NCBI RefSeq assembly: GCF_000384335.2
Contig: NZ_KQ031382.1
Coordinates: 2,305,545-2,369,544, forward strand
Origin: Hyphomicrobium sp. 99
GTDB lineage: Bacteria; Pseudomonadota; Alphaproteobacteria; Rhizobiales; Hyphomicrobiaceae
Reading direction: 5' to 3'
Length of the DNA: 64,000 nucleotides
Part shown: piece by piece, positions 38,435 to 46,319 of the stretch
Layout of the letters: the number at the start of each line of letters is the position of its first letter
Numbering within the stretch: position 1 is the first letter of the stretch
Position numbers and translations under genes: made by a program
The notes under the pieces: generated by a model
Database searches by the model: none
The model's input: only the letters and a program-made list of their open reading frames with translations
What the model was told of the DNA's origin: nothing

Positions 38435-39697
38435 TCACGCTACGCGGCGAAGAACGAGCGAAGCATTCGTCCCGCCGAAGCCGAACGAGTTCGAAAGAGC
38501 GGTATTGATATCACGCTTTTGTGCCTTGTGAGGCACAAGATCGATCGCCGTCTCGACCGACGGATTGTCGAGATTGAGCGTCGGCGGGGCGACGTTATCG
38601 CGGATGGCGAGAACGGAAAAGATCGCCTCGACCGCACCGGCCGCACCGAGCAAATGGCCGATAGCCGATTTCGTCGAAGACATCGCAAGTCTTCCGGCGC
38701 TGTTGCCGAACAGCCGTTCAACAGCCTTGAGCTCGATTTCATCACCCATCGGTGTCGAGGTGCCGTGAGCGTTGACGTAGTCGATCTCGCTCGGGTCAAT
38801 ACCTGCGCGCTTCAGAGCCATCTTCATGCAGCGATAACCGCCGTCGCCATCTTCGGCAGGCGCGGTGATGTGATAGGCATCGGCCGACATGCCGTAGCCC
38901 ACCACCTCAGCGTAGATTTTCGCGCCGCGAGCCTTGGCGTGCTCGTAGCTTTCGAGAATGACGACACCAGCGCCCTCGCCCATTACGAAGCCGTCGCGGT
39001 CCTTGTCGTAAGGACGCGAAGCCCGTGTCGGGTCATCGTTGAAGCCAGTCGAGAGCGCACGGCAAGCGGCGAAGCCCGCCATGGCGATCCGGCAGATTGG
39101 GCTTTCAGTTCCGCCCGCCACCATCACGTCGGCATCGTCGAGCGCGATGATGCGCGCCGCATCGCCGATCGCATGCGTGCCGGTCGCGCATGCGGTTACG
39201 ACCGCGTTGTTGGGACCGCGCAACTGATGCTTGATCGAAACGTAGCCGCCAGCAAGATTGATGAGGCGCCCAGGAATGAAGAACGGCGAAACGCGGCGCG
39301 GACCCTTCTCCTTGAGAAGGATCGACGTATCCGCAATTCCCGAAAGACCGCCGATGCCCGAGCCGATGAGAACACCGGCGCGCTCCTGCGCCTCCAGAGT
39401 GTCAAGCTTCAAGCCGGAATCCGCAATCGCCTGATCTGCAGCAGCGACCGCATAGATGATGAAATCATCGACCTTGCGCTGCTCTTTCGGCTCCATCCAA
39501 TCGTCTGGATTGAACTTGCCCTCGGAGGTCGCGCCGCGCGGAATGAAGTTCGCGATCTGGCACGTTATGTCGGAAACTTCGAATTCCTCGATACGCCGCG
39601 CACCGCTCTGTCCAGCCAGAAGGTTGGACCACGAGGTCTCGACACCGCATCCGACGGGAGTGACGAGACCCAATCCTGTAATGACGACACGGCGCAT
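38435..39697 (-). CDS. fabF: Beta-ketoacyl-ACP synthase II (FabF)
   Basis: The condensing enzyme elongating acyl-ACP with malonyl-ACP (420 residues). The Cys-His-His triad is visible: Cys in AVVTACATGTHAIGDA, His in YVNAHGTSTPMGDEIE, and His in STKSAIGHLLGAAG. The opening RRVVITGLGLVTPVG and the closing NSFGFGGTNASLVL are both family hallmarks. It is downstream of acpP, separated by 134 bases that include a possible attenuating hairpin, and upstream of mltG. Confidence 0.96.
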   Translation of the reverse strand: MRRVVITGLGLVTPVGCGVETSWSNLLAGQSGARRIEEFEVSDITCQIANFIPRGATSEGKFNPDDWMEPKEQRKVDDFIIYAVAAADQAIADSGLKLDTLEAQERAGVLIGSGIGGLSGIADTSILLKEKGPRRVSPFFIPGRLINLAGGYVSIKHQLRGPNNAVVTACATGTHAIGDAARIIALDDADVMVAGGTESPICRIAMAGFAACRALSTGFNDDPTRASRPYDKDRDGFVMGEGAGVVILESYEHAKARGAKIYAEVVGYGMSADAYHITAPAEDGDGGYRCMKMALKRAGIDPSEIDYVNAHGTSTPMGDEIELKAVERLFGNSAGRLAMSSTKSAIGHLLGAAGAVEAIFSVLAIRDNVAPPTLNLDNPSVETAIDLVPHKAQKRDINTALSNSFGFGGTNASLVLRRVA

Positions 39698-39751
39698 CGA
39701 TTTTTTCTTATTTCCCGTTGGTGTGGCTACGATCCACGCTAGGCGCGTGAA

Positions 39752-39773
39752 GGGGGCCAGTCACCCAGCCCCC
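39752..39773 (-). terminator. Possible attenuator hairpin between acpP and fabF
   Basis: GGGGGC (39752-39757) pairs with GCCCCC (39768-39773) around a ten-base loop. No long U-tail follows on the minus strand. It could reduce fabF expression relative to acpP. Confidence 0.3.
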
Positions 39774-39831
39774 TTTAAAGTCTGTCCATAAGGCGCAATT
39801 GCGCTGAGGACGAAACGGAAGAGTGGGGCCC

Positions 39832-40074
39832 TTAAGCCGCGCTCGCGTTCTTCTCGAGAAACTTAACGGCATCGCCGACCGTCAGGATGTGCTCGGCAGC
39901 ATCGTCCGGAATTTCGCAACCGAATTCCTCTTCGAAGGCCATCACGAGCTCAACAGTATCCAAGCTGTCTGCACCAAGGTCGTCGATGAAGCTTGCATTG
40001 TCGGTGACCTTGTCGGCCTCGACCCCAAGATGTTCTACGACAATTTTCTTCACGCGCTCTGCGACATCGCTCAT
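39832..40074 (-). CDS. acpP: Acyl carrier protein AcpP
   Basis: The 80-residue carrier of acyl chains in type II fatty-acid synthesis. The phosphopantetheine attachment Ser is in [18 protein letters not shown], and the helices before and after match standard AcpP. ATG 40074 is used because AGGA stands six bases before it; an in-frame TTG two codons upstream is unlikely. It is preceded by about 395 bases of non-coding sequence, which fits an independent strong promoter for this abundant protein. Confidence 0.97.
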   Translation of the reverse strand: MSDVAERVKKIVVEHLGVEADKVTDNASFIDDLGADSLDTVELVMAFEEEFGCEIPDDAAEHILTVGDAVKFLEKNASAA

Positions 40075-40469
40075 CGTCAATCCTCGTGTCTTTCTAATTT
40101 TTGGCGGCCTTTTATTGCTCGCCTGTTCGCCCTGCAGAACCCGCTAAAAGCCGCATGACAGGATATCAACTTACGAGAAGTCTAGCCTGTTCGGATAGGG
40201 GTTCGCCCCGTTCAGAAGTCTTTTTCCTTAGTCGCCGTAGCGTGAGTCTCATCGCTAGGCATCGTCCCCAACTTGCACGGCGCTGAGTTGTCCCCAGCTT
40301 CGCACCGTCCCGATGACGTGATTTTGACGCCTCAAAACCGTGGTGTCGTTAACACACTTCAGGAGCAATGCAAAGCACGTGGTGACGCACCTTTCAGCAT
40401 CCGAAAGCCTGATGACCGAGCGGCCAATAAATCAGGCATTCTGGACGTTTACCAACACCAAAGAGGGCG
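40075..40469. other. Intergenic region between fabG and acpP with a direct repeat
   Basis: These 395 bases carry no credible gene. On the minus strand they follow fabG and precede acpP, so the acpP promoter should lie here. I notice a direct repeat, GTCCCCAACTTGCAC at 40264-40278 and GTCCCCAGCTTCGCAC at 40290-40305, 26 bases apart start to start; it might be an operator. I cannot place promoter boxes with confidence. Confidence 0.35.
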
Positions 40470-41216
40470 TCAAACCATCGCCATCCCGCCATTGATGTGC
40501 AGTGTTTGACCGGTGATGTAGCCCCCTTCGTTCGAGGCAAGATACAAACATCCGGCGGCCACATCGAGCGGCTCGCCAAAGCGTTGAGCCGGAATGATTT
40601 GAGCGATTTCGCCCTTCTGCTTTTCAGTCAGAACGTCCGTCATCGCCGTTTTGATAAAGCCGGGCGCGATGCAGTTGGCCGTAATGCCGCGGGAGGCAAC
40701 TTCGCGAGCCAGCGATTTGGTCATGCCGATCATACCGGCCTTGGAAGCCGCATAATTGCCCTGACCCGGATTGCCGAATACGCCTGAAACAGAAGCGATA
40801 TTGATGATGCGGCCATAGCCCGTCTTCGATCGCATCATGTGGCGCGACGCGGCGCGGCAGAGCATGAACGTCGAAGTCAGATTGACGGCAATGACGTCGT
40901 CCCACTGGTCATCCTTCATCACCATGAAGAGATTGTCCTTGGTGAGACCCGCATTGTTGACGAGGATATCCAGCCGCCCACCCAGCGCTTTGACCGCTTC
41001 ATCGACCAATTTCGAGACGCTTGCGCGATCGGCGAGGTCACAGGGAACGACATGAACGCGGTCGCCCAGTTCCTTGGCCAAGGCATCGAGCGCCTCGACC
41101 TTGCGTCCGGATATCGCAACGGAAGCGCCTGCCTTGTGCAGCGTACGCGCAATCTCGGCGCCGAGCCCGCCGGTGGCGCCCGTCACGAGCGCAGTCTTGC
41201 CGGTCAAATCAAACAT
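40470..41216 (-). CDS. fabG: 3-oxoacyl-ACP reductase FabG
   Basis: An NADPH-dependent short-chain dehydrogenase (248 residues) doing the first reduction in the elongation cycle. The cofactor motif is ALVTGATGGLGAEIAR, NNAGLTKDNLFMVM follows, the catalytic Ser is in INIASVSGVFGNPGQ, and the YxxxK is in NYAASKAGMIG. The end KQKGEIAQIIPAQRFGEPLDVA and YITGQTLHINGGM is the FabG standard. AGGAGAT lies four bases before the ATG. It follows fabD on the same strand by 10 bases. Confidence 0.96.
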   Translation of the reverse strand: MFDLTGKTALVTGATGGLGAEIARTLHKAGASVAISGRKVEALDALAKELGDRVHVVPCDLADRASVSKLVDEAVKALGGRLDILVNNAGLTKDNLFMVMKDDQWDDVIAVNLTSTFMLCRAASRHMMRSKTGYGRIINIASVSGVFGNPGQGNYAASKAGMIGMTKSLAREVASRGITANCIAPGFIKTAMTDVLTEKQKGEIAQIIPAQRFGEPLDVAAGCLYLASNEGGYITGQTLHINGGMAMV

Positions 41217-41226
41217 TCAAATCTCC

Positions 41227-42174
41227 TTACTTGGTGAGTGCGGCGATCGCCGCATCGATATCGGCAGGCGTGCCAACGCTTGTCGCGTTGACGCTTGGCG
41301 CTGTGCGCTTGACGAGCCCGGCGAGAACCTTACCCGCGCCAATCTCGTAAAAATCCGTCACGCCGGCTGCGACCATGGTCGCAACGCATTCGCGCCAGCG
41401 GACCGTGCCCGTAACCTGCTCCACGAGACGCTTTTTGATTTCTTCCGGGTCCGAAATGGGCTGCGCCAGGACGTTTGCAACCACCGGCACCACGGGTGCG
41501 CGGACCGTAACCGACGCCAGCGCTTCCGCCATCGCGTCGGCGGCAGGTTGCATCAGCTTGCAATGGAACGGTGCAGAAACCGGCAGCGGCACCGCGCGGC
41601 GGACGCCGAACGCCTTTCCGATCTCCCCTACCCGGTCGATCGCAGTTTTATGGCCCGAAAGCACGACCTGTGTTGGTTCGTTATCGTTTGCGATCTGGCA
41701 GACGTCACCCTGCGCTGCTTCGGCAGCAACCTTTTCGGCGACATCGATCCCCACGCCGAGAAGGGCCGCCATCGCGCCGACACCAACCGGCACGGCTTTC
41801 TGCATCGCCTGGCCGCGGAGCCTGAGAAGGCGCGCCGCGTCGCCAACGGAGAACGCACCGGCAGCGGTAAGAGCCGACCACTCGCCGAGCGAGTGACCGG
41901 CGACGAATTTCACATTATCGGCGAGAGAAAAGCCCTTTTCCTGCTCGAGCACGCGCATCACTGCGACCGACACGGCCATCAATGCCGGCTGAGCATTTTC
42001 AGTCAAAGTCAGGGTCTCTTTTGGACCCTCCCAGATAATGGCCGAGAGCTTTTCGCCCAGCGCATCGTCGACCTCATCGAAAACAGCTTTGGCGGAAGGA
42101 AATGCGTCGGCAAGCGCCTTACCCATCCCAACGTCCTGGCTGCCTTGTCCCGGAAAAACGAATGCGCGTGCCAT
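41227..42174 (-). CDS. fabD: Malonyl-CoA:ACP transacylase FabD
   Basis: Transfers malonate from CoA to ACP (315 residues from ATG 42174). The FabD marks are RAFVFPGQGSQDVGMGKALAD, the nucleophile Ser in FVAGHSLGEWSAL, the Arg in LRLRGQAMQ, and the catalytic His in VSAPFHCKLMQPAADAM. ATG 42174 starts the family consensus; longer frames read into the repeat-bearing leader. It is the first gene of fabD-fabG(-acpP-fabF). The region upstream (42240-42410) carries the palindromic repeats. Confidence 0.96.
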   Translation of the reverse strand: MARAFVFPGQGSQDVGMGKALADAFPSAKAVFDEVDDALGEKLSAIIWEGPKETLTLTENAQPALMAVSVAVMRVLEQEKGFSLADNVKFVAGHSLGEWSALTAAGAFSVGDAARLLRLRGQAMQKAVPVGVGAMAALLGVGIDVAEKVAAEAAQGDVCQIANDNEPTQVVLSGHKTAIDRVGEIGKAFGVRRAVPLPVSAPFHCKLMQPAADAMAEALASVTVRAPVVPVVANVLAQPISDPEEIKKRLVEQVTGTVRWRECVATMVAAGVTDFYEIGAGKVLAGLVKRTAPSVNATSVGTPADIDAAIAALTK

Positions 42175-42291
42175 CGTTTGGAGAAATACCCTGTGCTGGA
42201 TTGCCGGGAAGCCTTCCCCCACGGCGAGATTCGGCGGCCTTAGTCCACCCCAGCCTTCCCGGTGTCAAGAGACGCACGTCCGGCGCCCGAT

Positions 42292-42332
42292 GGCCGGCCC
42301 CCTCTTGGGAAGTCGTCGGGCGCAAACCAAAA
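42292..42332. repeat. Palindromic dispersed repeat, copy B1
   Basis: GGCCGGCCCCCTCTTGGGAA then GTCGTCGGGCGCAAACCAAAA, about 41 bases. It is the most diverged of the three full copies, but shares the GGCCGG..CCCC core and the AGTCG.CGG.CGC.AACCAAA right half with copy A in mazG. Confidence 0.7.
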
Positions 42333-42343
42333 CGATGCCCGCC

Positions 42344-42388
42344 CGGCGGCCGGCTCCCCTCTTGAGGAGTCGTCGGGCGCGACAAACG
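42344..42388. repeat. Palindromic dispersed repeat, copy B2
   Basis: Starts CGGCGGCCGGCTCCCC, identical over 16 bases to copy A (21251-21266), then TCTTGAGGAGTCGTCGGGCG and CGACAAACG. It lies 52 bases after the start of copy B1 in the same orientation, so B1 and B2 form an irregular tandem pair. Confidence 0.75.
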
Positions 42389-42410
42389 AGTCAACGGGCG
42401 CAACAAAAAA
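42388..42410. repeat. Partial third unit of the repeat cluster
   Basis: GAGTCAACGGGCGCAACAAA repeats the right half of B2 (GAGTCGTCGGGCGCGACAAA) with three substitutions. The left, palindrome-bearing half is absent. It ends next to the stop codon of the VOC-family gene. Confidence 0.5.
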
Positions 42411-42411
42411 G

Positions 42412-42951
42412 CTAGACCGGCTCCCGCAGGAGATCCGCCAGATCCAGGGCGCGGGTGTACATCGCCAGATTGCCTGCGGCGTCGAGCGGCCATTCGGCTT
42501 GCGGACGGTCCCAATAGAGTTCGACGCCATTCCCATCCGGATCTTCGAGATAAAGCGCTTCGCTTACACCGTGATCGCTCGCACCCGTCAGCCTCACGCC
42601 CGCCGCGGTCAGCCTTCGGAGAGCGTCGGCCAACCCCGCTCTCGTCGGATAGAGAACGGCAAGATGATAGAGACCGGTCGTACCTGGAGGCGGCGGAGTA
42701 CCTCCGCGGCTCTCCCATGTATTGAGCCCGATGTGATGATGATATCCCCCGGCCGAAACAAAGGCCGCTTGGTTCCCGAAACGCTGCATGAGCTCGAAAC
42801 CAAGAACGCCGCTGTAGAAGTCCAGCGCACGTTGAAGATCTGCGACTTTGAGATGGACGTGGCCAATTCTAACCCCGCTATCGATGGGCGAAGGCTTAAT
42901 CGTCGCCGTTTGAGGCTCGTCAGTCACCTGGAAACTCCCGAATTTGCTCAT
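42412..42951 (-). CDS. VOC family protein (glyoxalase/extradiol dioxygenase superfamily)
   Basis: A 179-residue protein with paired beta-alpha-beta-beta-beta modules of the vicinal-oxygen-chelate fold. Likely metal ligands are His in GVRIGHVHLKVADLQ, His in GTTGLYHLAVLYPTR, and Glu in DPDGNGVELYWDRP. The layout is close to catechol 2,3-dioxygenase-like CatE proteins, but the substrate cannot be read. It precedes fabD on the same strand by about 240 bases holding the repeat cluster, and is probably not part of the fatty-acid operon. Confidence 0.85.
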   Translation of the reverse strand: MSKFGSFQVTDEPQTATIKPSPIDSGVRIGHVHLKVADLQRALDFYSGVLGFELMQRFGNQAAFVSAGGYHHHIGLNTWESRGGTPPPPGTTGLYHLAVLYPTRAGLADALRRLTAAGVRLTGASDHGVSEALYLEDPDGNGVELYWDRPQAEWPLDAAGNLAMYTRALDLADLLREPV

Positions 42952-43065
42952 CCCTCAGATGGGCAGATGCGGGCCCCGGGACAAGGTTTGATGAAAGCGC
43001 GCAAAAGAAAAGCGCCGCGAGAACGCGGCGCCCCATGTGAAGGCGAATTTTGAAGGACGTCTCGA

Positions 43066-43308
43066 TCAGCCTTCGACGGTCTCGACCTCGCAAAGTTCTC
43101 CGTCGATCAGGTCAAAGAGCACGTCGTCGCCAGAGGCCTCGGCCTTGGCGAGCGCTTCGACGAGGTCGTCATCGATAGGCGCCACCTTGAGAGCTGCGAC
43201 ATCCGATGCCCCGTTTTCCTGCATCGACGCCTCGCCTTCGCTTTTGGCGGTCTCTTCGTCGTCCTCAACCGCCCAGATCGTTTCTTCGGTATAGGCTGCA
43301 AACTTCAT
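43066..43308 (-). CDS. Small acidic protein of unknown function
   Basis: The product has 80 residues from ATG 43308, which follows GGGAAGAT closely. It is very acidic (many Asp and Glu), has one Cys near the end, and begins MKFAAYTEETIWAVEDDEE. No membrane segment or known motif is visible. An upstream in-frame ATG at 43356 would add 16 basic residues unlike the rest. It is divergent from rpsF. I do not recognise a family. Confidence 0.5.
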   Translation of the reverse strand: MKFAAYTEETIWAVEDDEETAKSEGEASMQENGASDVAALKVAPIDDDLVEALAKAEASGDDVLFDLIDGELCEVETVEG

Positions 43309-43440
43309 ATCTTCCCGTCTCCCTTCACGCGCCGGGACCGTACCCCGGCAACGCATCTAGGCCATGATTCCTGTGGTGGACGGGTGGCACTTACGCGGCT
43401 ATTGAGCAGAAATTGACGAATTGACCGGCGGCAGACCGGC

Positions 43441-43468
43441 TTGCCCTCTCCCCAAATTACTGTATAAG
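43441..43468 (+). promoter_or_regulatory. Likely sigma-70-type promoter of the rpsF operon
   Basis: TTGCCC (43441-43446) and TATAAG (43463-43468) are separated by 16 bases. This is the best promoter-like pair before rpsF, and would leave a leader of about 205 bases. Confidence 0.5.
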
Positions 43469-43474
43469 CCCGCT

Positions 43475-43679
43475 TTCCCGTGTCGGCAGGAGGCTGAACG
43501 GGGGCTTAGGTTGCATCGGCTGTTTGGCCGTTTAAGCCCGAGGGGCGCTTCGCGCGCTGTCCCCCAGTGTCTTCTCCTATTTGGTACCAGATTGGCCTTT
43601 CTCGGCCTTTTGGGGCTTTGCGCCGGCGGGAAGAACGGACGTCGAAAGACGTTGAAACTCGAACCGAAAGGCCAACCGT
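43475..43679 (+). promoter_or_regulatory. Long structured leader of rpsF, possible autoregulatory RNA
   Basis: The leader contains a bipartite hairpin: GGGCTTA (43502-43508) with TAAGCCC (43533-43539), and inside it CGGC (43517-43520) with GCCG (43527-43530), leaving an asymmetric internal loop. A GC-rich segment follows. In many bacteria the S6:S18 dimer binds a leader RNA of its own operon, so feedback control here is a reasonable inference, not shown. Confidence 0.4.
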
Positions 43680-44237
43680 ATGCCGCTCTATGAGCATACA
43701 TTCCTGGCACGCCAGGACGTTACCCAGGCCCAAGTCGAAGCGCTCATGAAAGAATTTCAGGGCGTCATCGAAGAAGGCCAGGGCAAAATCACCAAGCAGG
43801 AATACTGGGGTCTCAAGAACCTCGCATTCAAGATCAAGAAGAACCGCAAGGCTCATTACGCGTTCTTCAACGTCGATGCTCCTCCGGCTGCCGTGACCGA
43901 AATGGAACGTCGCATGGGCATCAACCCCGACGTCATCCGCTTCATGACCGTCCGCGTCGAAGAGCTCGAGACCGAGCCGAGCGTCCAGATGCGCAAGCAG
44001 GATCGCGACGACCGCGGTGATCGCGATCGTGGCTTCGGTGGCGGTGGCCGTGGCGGCCCCCCGCGTGGTGATCGTGGTGGATTCGGTGGTGGCGGCGGTC
44101 GCGAAGGCGGCTCCACATTCCGTTCGCGCCCGCCCCGTGAAGGCGGCGCACCTGGCGATCGCGGTCCGCGTCCGCCGCGCGAAGGCGAAGCGCCGCGCGC
44201 ACCTCGTCGTGATTCCACACCTGGCTCGGAGGGCTAA
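43680..44237 (+). CDS. rpsF: 30S ribosomal protein S6 with Gly/Arg-rich extension
   Basis: The S6 core (about residues 1-97) begins [22 protein letters not shown] and includes [25 protein letters not shown] and [14 protein letters not shown]. It binds S18 in the platform of the 30S subunit. The remaining 85 residues are an unusually long Gly/Arg/Asp/Pro-rich tail with repeats such as [18 protein letters not shown] and [20 protein letters not shown]. It is the first gene of rpsF-rpsR, whose genes are three bases apart. Confidence 0.96.
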   Translation: MPLYEHTFLARQDVTQAQVEALMKEFQGVIEEGQGKITKQEYWGLKNLAFKIKKNRKAHYAFFNVDAPPAAVTEMERRMGINPDVIRFMTVRVEELETEPSVQMRKQDRDDRGDRDRGFGGGGRGGPPRGDRGGFGGGGGREGGSTFRSRPPREGGAPGDRGPRPPREGEAPRAPRRDSTPGSEG

Positions 44238-44240
44238 CCA

Positions 44241-44495
44241 ATGGCTGAAATCGCCTCGTCAGGCGGCGGAGCCCGCCGTCCGTTCCAACGTCGCCGCAAG
44301 ACCTGCCCGTTCTCGGGCGCCGGCGCACCGAAGATCGACTACAAGGATGTCCGCACCCTCGGCCGTTATATCTCCGAGCGCGGCAAGATCGTGCCGAGCC
44401 GCATCACGGCAGTTTCTGCCAAGAAGCAGCGCGAGCTGGCCCGTGCCATCAAGCGCGCCCGCTTCCTCGGTCTTCTGCCTTACGTGATCAAGTAA
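44241..44495 (+). CDS. rpsR: 30S ribosomal protein S18
   Basis: An 84-residue protein binding 16S rRNA together with S6. The core [65 protein letters not shown] is nearly consensus (shown here in part: [35 protein letters not shown]). Three bases separate it from rpsF, and a strong terminator follows. Confidence 0.97.
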   Translation: MAEIASSGGGARRPFQRRRKTCPFSGAGAPKIDYKDVRTLGRYISERGKIVPSRITAVSAKKQRELARAIKRARFLGLLPYVIK

Positions 44496-44502
44496 TCTGG
44501 AC

Positions 44503-44537
44503 GGCGGAGCGAGCCTGGCTCGCTCCGCCTTCTTTTT
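44503..44537 (+). terminator. Rho-independent terminator after rpsR
   Basis: A perfect GC-rich stem (GGCGGAGCGAG at 44503-44513 with CTCGCTCCGCC at 44519-44529) is followed by TTCTTTTT. It ends the rpsF-rpsR unit before the DUF2232 gene. Confidence 0.9.
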
Positions 44538-44604
44538 CATACGTTGGGTCGGAACGGGCAACCGGATCCGGCTCTAACCGCCCAAGTCGCGGGACAGCAA
44601 ACGA

Positions 44605-45558
44605 ATGCAGTCTAAAGTTTTCATACTCGCCATCGCTGCCGGATTGATTTCGGCAATCGTTTTCGCTTCGGCGACGACGGGAGCGTTTCTGCTCCGCATC
44701 ATTCTCTTCCTGCTGACGCCGTTGCCGCTCTATCTGACGGGCCTTGGACTCGGCCCCGTCGCAGCCGCGATCGCAGCGATCACCGCGACCACTGCCGTTT
44801 TGCTGATCGCCAATCCGCTGGCCGCCGAAGTCTACGCAATCAGCACGGCCCTTCCCGCAGTCGTTTGCACGCGCCTTGCACTTCTCAGCCGCGAGTTCGA
44901 CGGCGAACGCGAATGGTATCCGGTGGGACGCATCGCCGTCGCCGCCGCGATCTTCTCCGCCGTCTTCGCGATGCTCGCCTTGATGTTGATGGGCGGCGAC
45001 ATCGAAACACTGACGAAACTGCTGCGAACGGTCGTCGAGTCATTCGTCAAAACGGAACTCTCGCACGTACCGGGCGCTCCCGCGATCGGTCCGACCGAAA
45101 TCGATTCCATCACGCGCTCGACAATCTCATCGCTGCCGTGGGCGCTGGGTCTTCTCTCGATGGGAACGATCCTGCTCAATCTTTGGCTCGCCGGGCGCAT
45201 CACCCTGGCTTCCGGACGCCTTCTGCGTCCATGGCCGGATCTGAGCGAATTCTGGATGCCGACCACCGCAATGTTCGCACTGCTGATCGCGATCGCGCTG
45301 TCGTTCGTCGGTGACATGCCGGGATTGCTGGCGTCAGCGGTCGCAGCACCTTTTACGTTGGCATTCGCCCTTGTCGGCCTCGCCGTCGTTCATTCACTGA
45401 CACGCGGCTCGCCGTGGCGGACGTTCATTCTATCCGCTCTCTATACCGGCGTTCTTTTCGTTCCCTACATCGGCGTTCTGCTCGCCATCACCGGTTTGGC
45501 GGAAACCGTCTTTCACTATCGAGCGGCCGGCAGGCCGCCTGAAACACCTACCCAATAA
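44605..45558 (+). CDS. DUF2232 membrane protein (YybS-like)
   Basis: A 317-residue inner-membrane protein with about eight hydrophobic segments, the last four after residue 170. It matches the DUF2232 proteins often found between rpsR and rplI in alphaproteobacteria and in Bacillus (YybS). A relation to energy-coupling or lipid-flipping membrane proteins has been suggested from fold only, and no function is known to me. ATG 44605 begins a long hydrophobic stretch. It has its own space for a promoter after the rpsR terminator, and rplI follows after 36 bases. Confidence 0.82.
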   Translation: MQSKVFILAIAAGLISAIVFASATTGAFLLRIILFLLTPLPLYLTGLGLGPVAAAIAAITATTAVLLIANPLAAEVYAISTALPAVVCTRLALLSREFDGEREWYPVGRIAVAAAIFSAVFAMLALMLMGGDIETLTKLLRTVVESFVKTELSHVPGAPAIGPTEIDSITRSTISSLPWALGLLSMGTILLNLWLAGRITLASGRLLRPWPDLSEFWMPTTAMFALLIAIALSFVGDMPGLLASAVAAPFTLAFALVGLAVVHSLTRGSPWRTFILSALYTGVLFVPYIGVLLAITGLAETVFHYRAAGRPPETPTQ

Positions 45559-45594
45559 TTCAACGTCATCTCATCCCAACAGGAGCTTCAAACC

Positions 45595-46170
45595 ATGCAA
45601 GTCATTCTCCTCCAGCGTATCGGCCGCCTTGGCCAGATGGGCGACATCGTCAACGTCAAGGACGGCTACGCCCGCAACTTCCTGCTCCCGCAGAAGAAGG
45701 CGCTCCGCGCAACCGAAGACAACAAGAAGGTCTTCGAAGGCCGTCGCGCTCAGCTCGAAGCCGATAACCTCGCTCACAAGTCTGAAGCGGAAGCCGTTTC
45801 TGCCAAGCTCACGGGCAAGTCGTTCGTGCTCATCCGCGCTGCCGGCGACACGGGTCAGCTCTACGGTTCGGTTTCCACACGCGACATCGCGGCCGTGATC
45901 ACCGAAGGCGGCTTCACCGTCGACCGCAACCAGATCGTCCTCGAAAAGCCGATCAAGGCGCTCGGCGTCACGCCGGCCAAAGTTCAGCTTCACCCGGAAG
46001 TTTTCGCGACCGTCGACTTGAACATCGCTCGTTCGCAGGACGAAGCCGATAAGCAGGCGCGCGGCGAAAACGTTGCCGTCGTCAAGGAAGAAGCCCTCGA
46101 GCTCGAGACGTTCAATCCCGACGCGGTCTTCGAAGAAGGCGGCAGAGATTCGGACGAAGAATCGGCCTGA
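45595..46170 (+). CDS. rplI: 50S ribosomal protein L9
   Basis: A 191-residue L9. The N-terminal domain starts [21 protein letters not shown] and continues [19 protein letters not shown], the helix connects to a C-terminal domain with [14 protein letters not shown], and the L9 end [18 protein letters not shown] is present. About 40 acidic residues form a C-terminal tail longer than in Escherichia coli. AACAGGAGCTTCAAACC precedes the ATG. It keeps the usual rpsF-rpsR-rplI-dnaB order. Confidence 0.96.
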   Translation: MQVILLQRIGRLGQMGDIVNVKDGYARNFLLPQKKALRATEDNKKVFEGRRAQLEADNLAHKSEAEAVSAKLTGKSFVLIRAAGDTGQLYGSVSTRDIAAVITEGGFTVDRNQIVLEKPIKALGVTPAKVQLHPEVFATVDLNIARSQDEADKQARGENVAVVKEEALELETFNPDAVFEEGGRDSDEESA

Positions 46171-46319
46171 GTCGAGGCACTTCGAAACTGAGTTGCTTGG
46201 TCGTGGCATGATTCCCACGGCCAAGCACTTCTCGAGCCCCGTGTTGATAACGGGGATGCTTTACGGGTTGTATGACCCAGAGCCGAATATGCGTCCCGGA
46301 ATCTGCTAGCGTCCGGGCC

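Larger units (their letters stand above)
43309..43679. other. Intergenic region upstream of rpsF
   Basis: These 371 bases hold the rpsF promoter and leader, described separately, and the 5' region of the divergent acidic-protein gene. I see no further gene in it. Confidence 0.5.

Noticed and set aside
37208..39742. Plus-strand frame of 844 codons opposite mltG and fabF
   Set aside because: It runs antisense through two clear genes and their spacer, and its translation is Arg/Asp-rich without motifs.
42240..42536. Minus-strand frame of 98 codons across the repeat cluster, with internally repeated APDD and GRAS segments
   Set aside because: The protein-level repeats only reflect the DNA repeats, and the frame overlaps the end of the VOC gene. 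I treat the DNA repeats as the real feature.
43385..43400. TGGCAC-N5-CGGC as a possible sigma-54 promoter before rpsF
   Set aside because: Only the GG and GC pairs fit, TTGC is missing, and a better sigma-70-type promoter lies 60 bases downstream.
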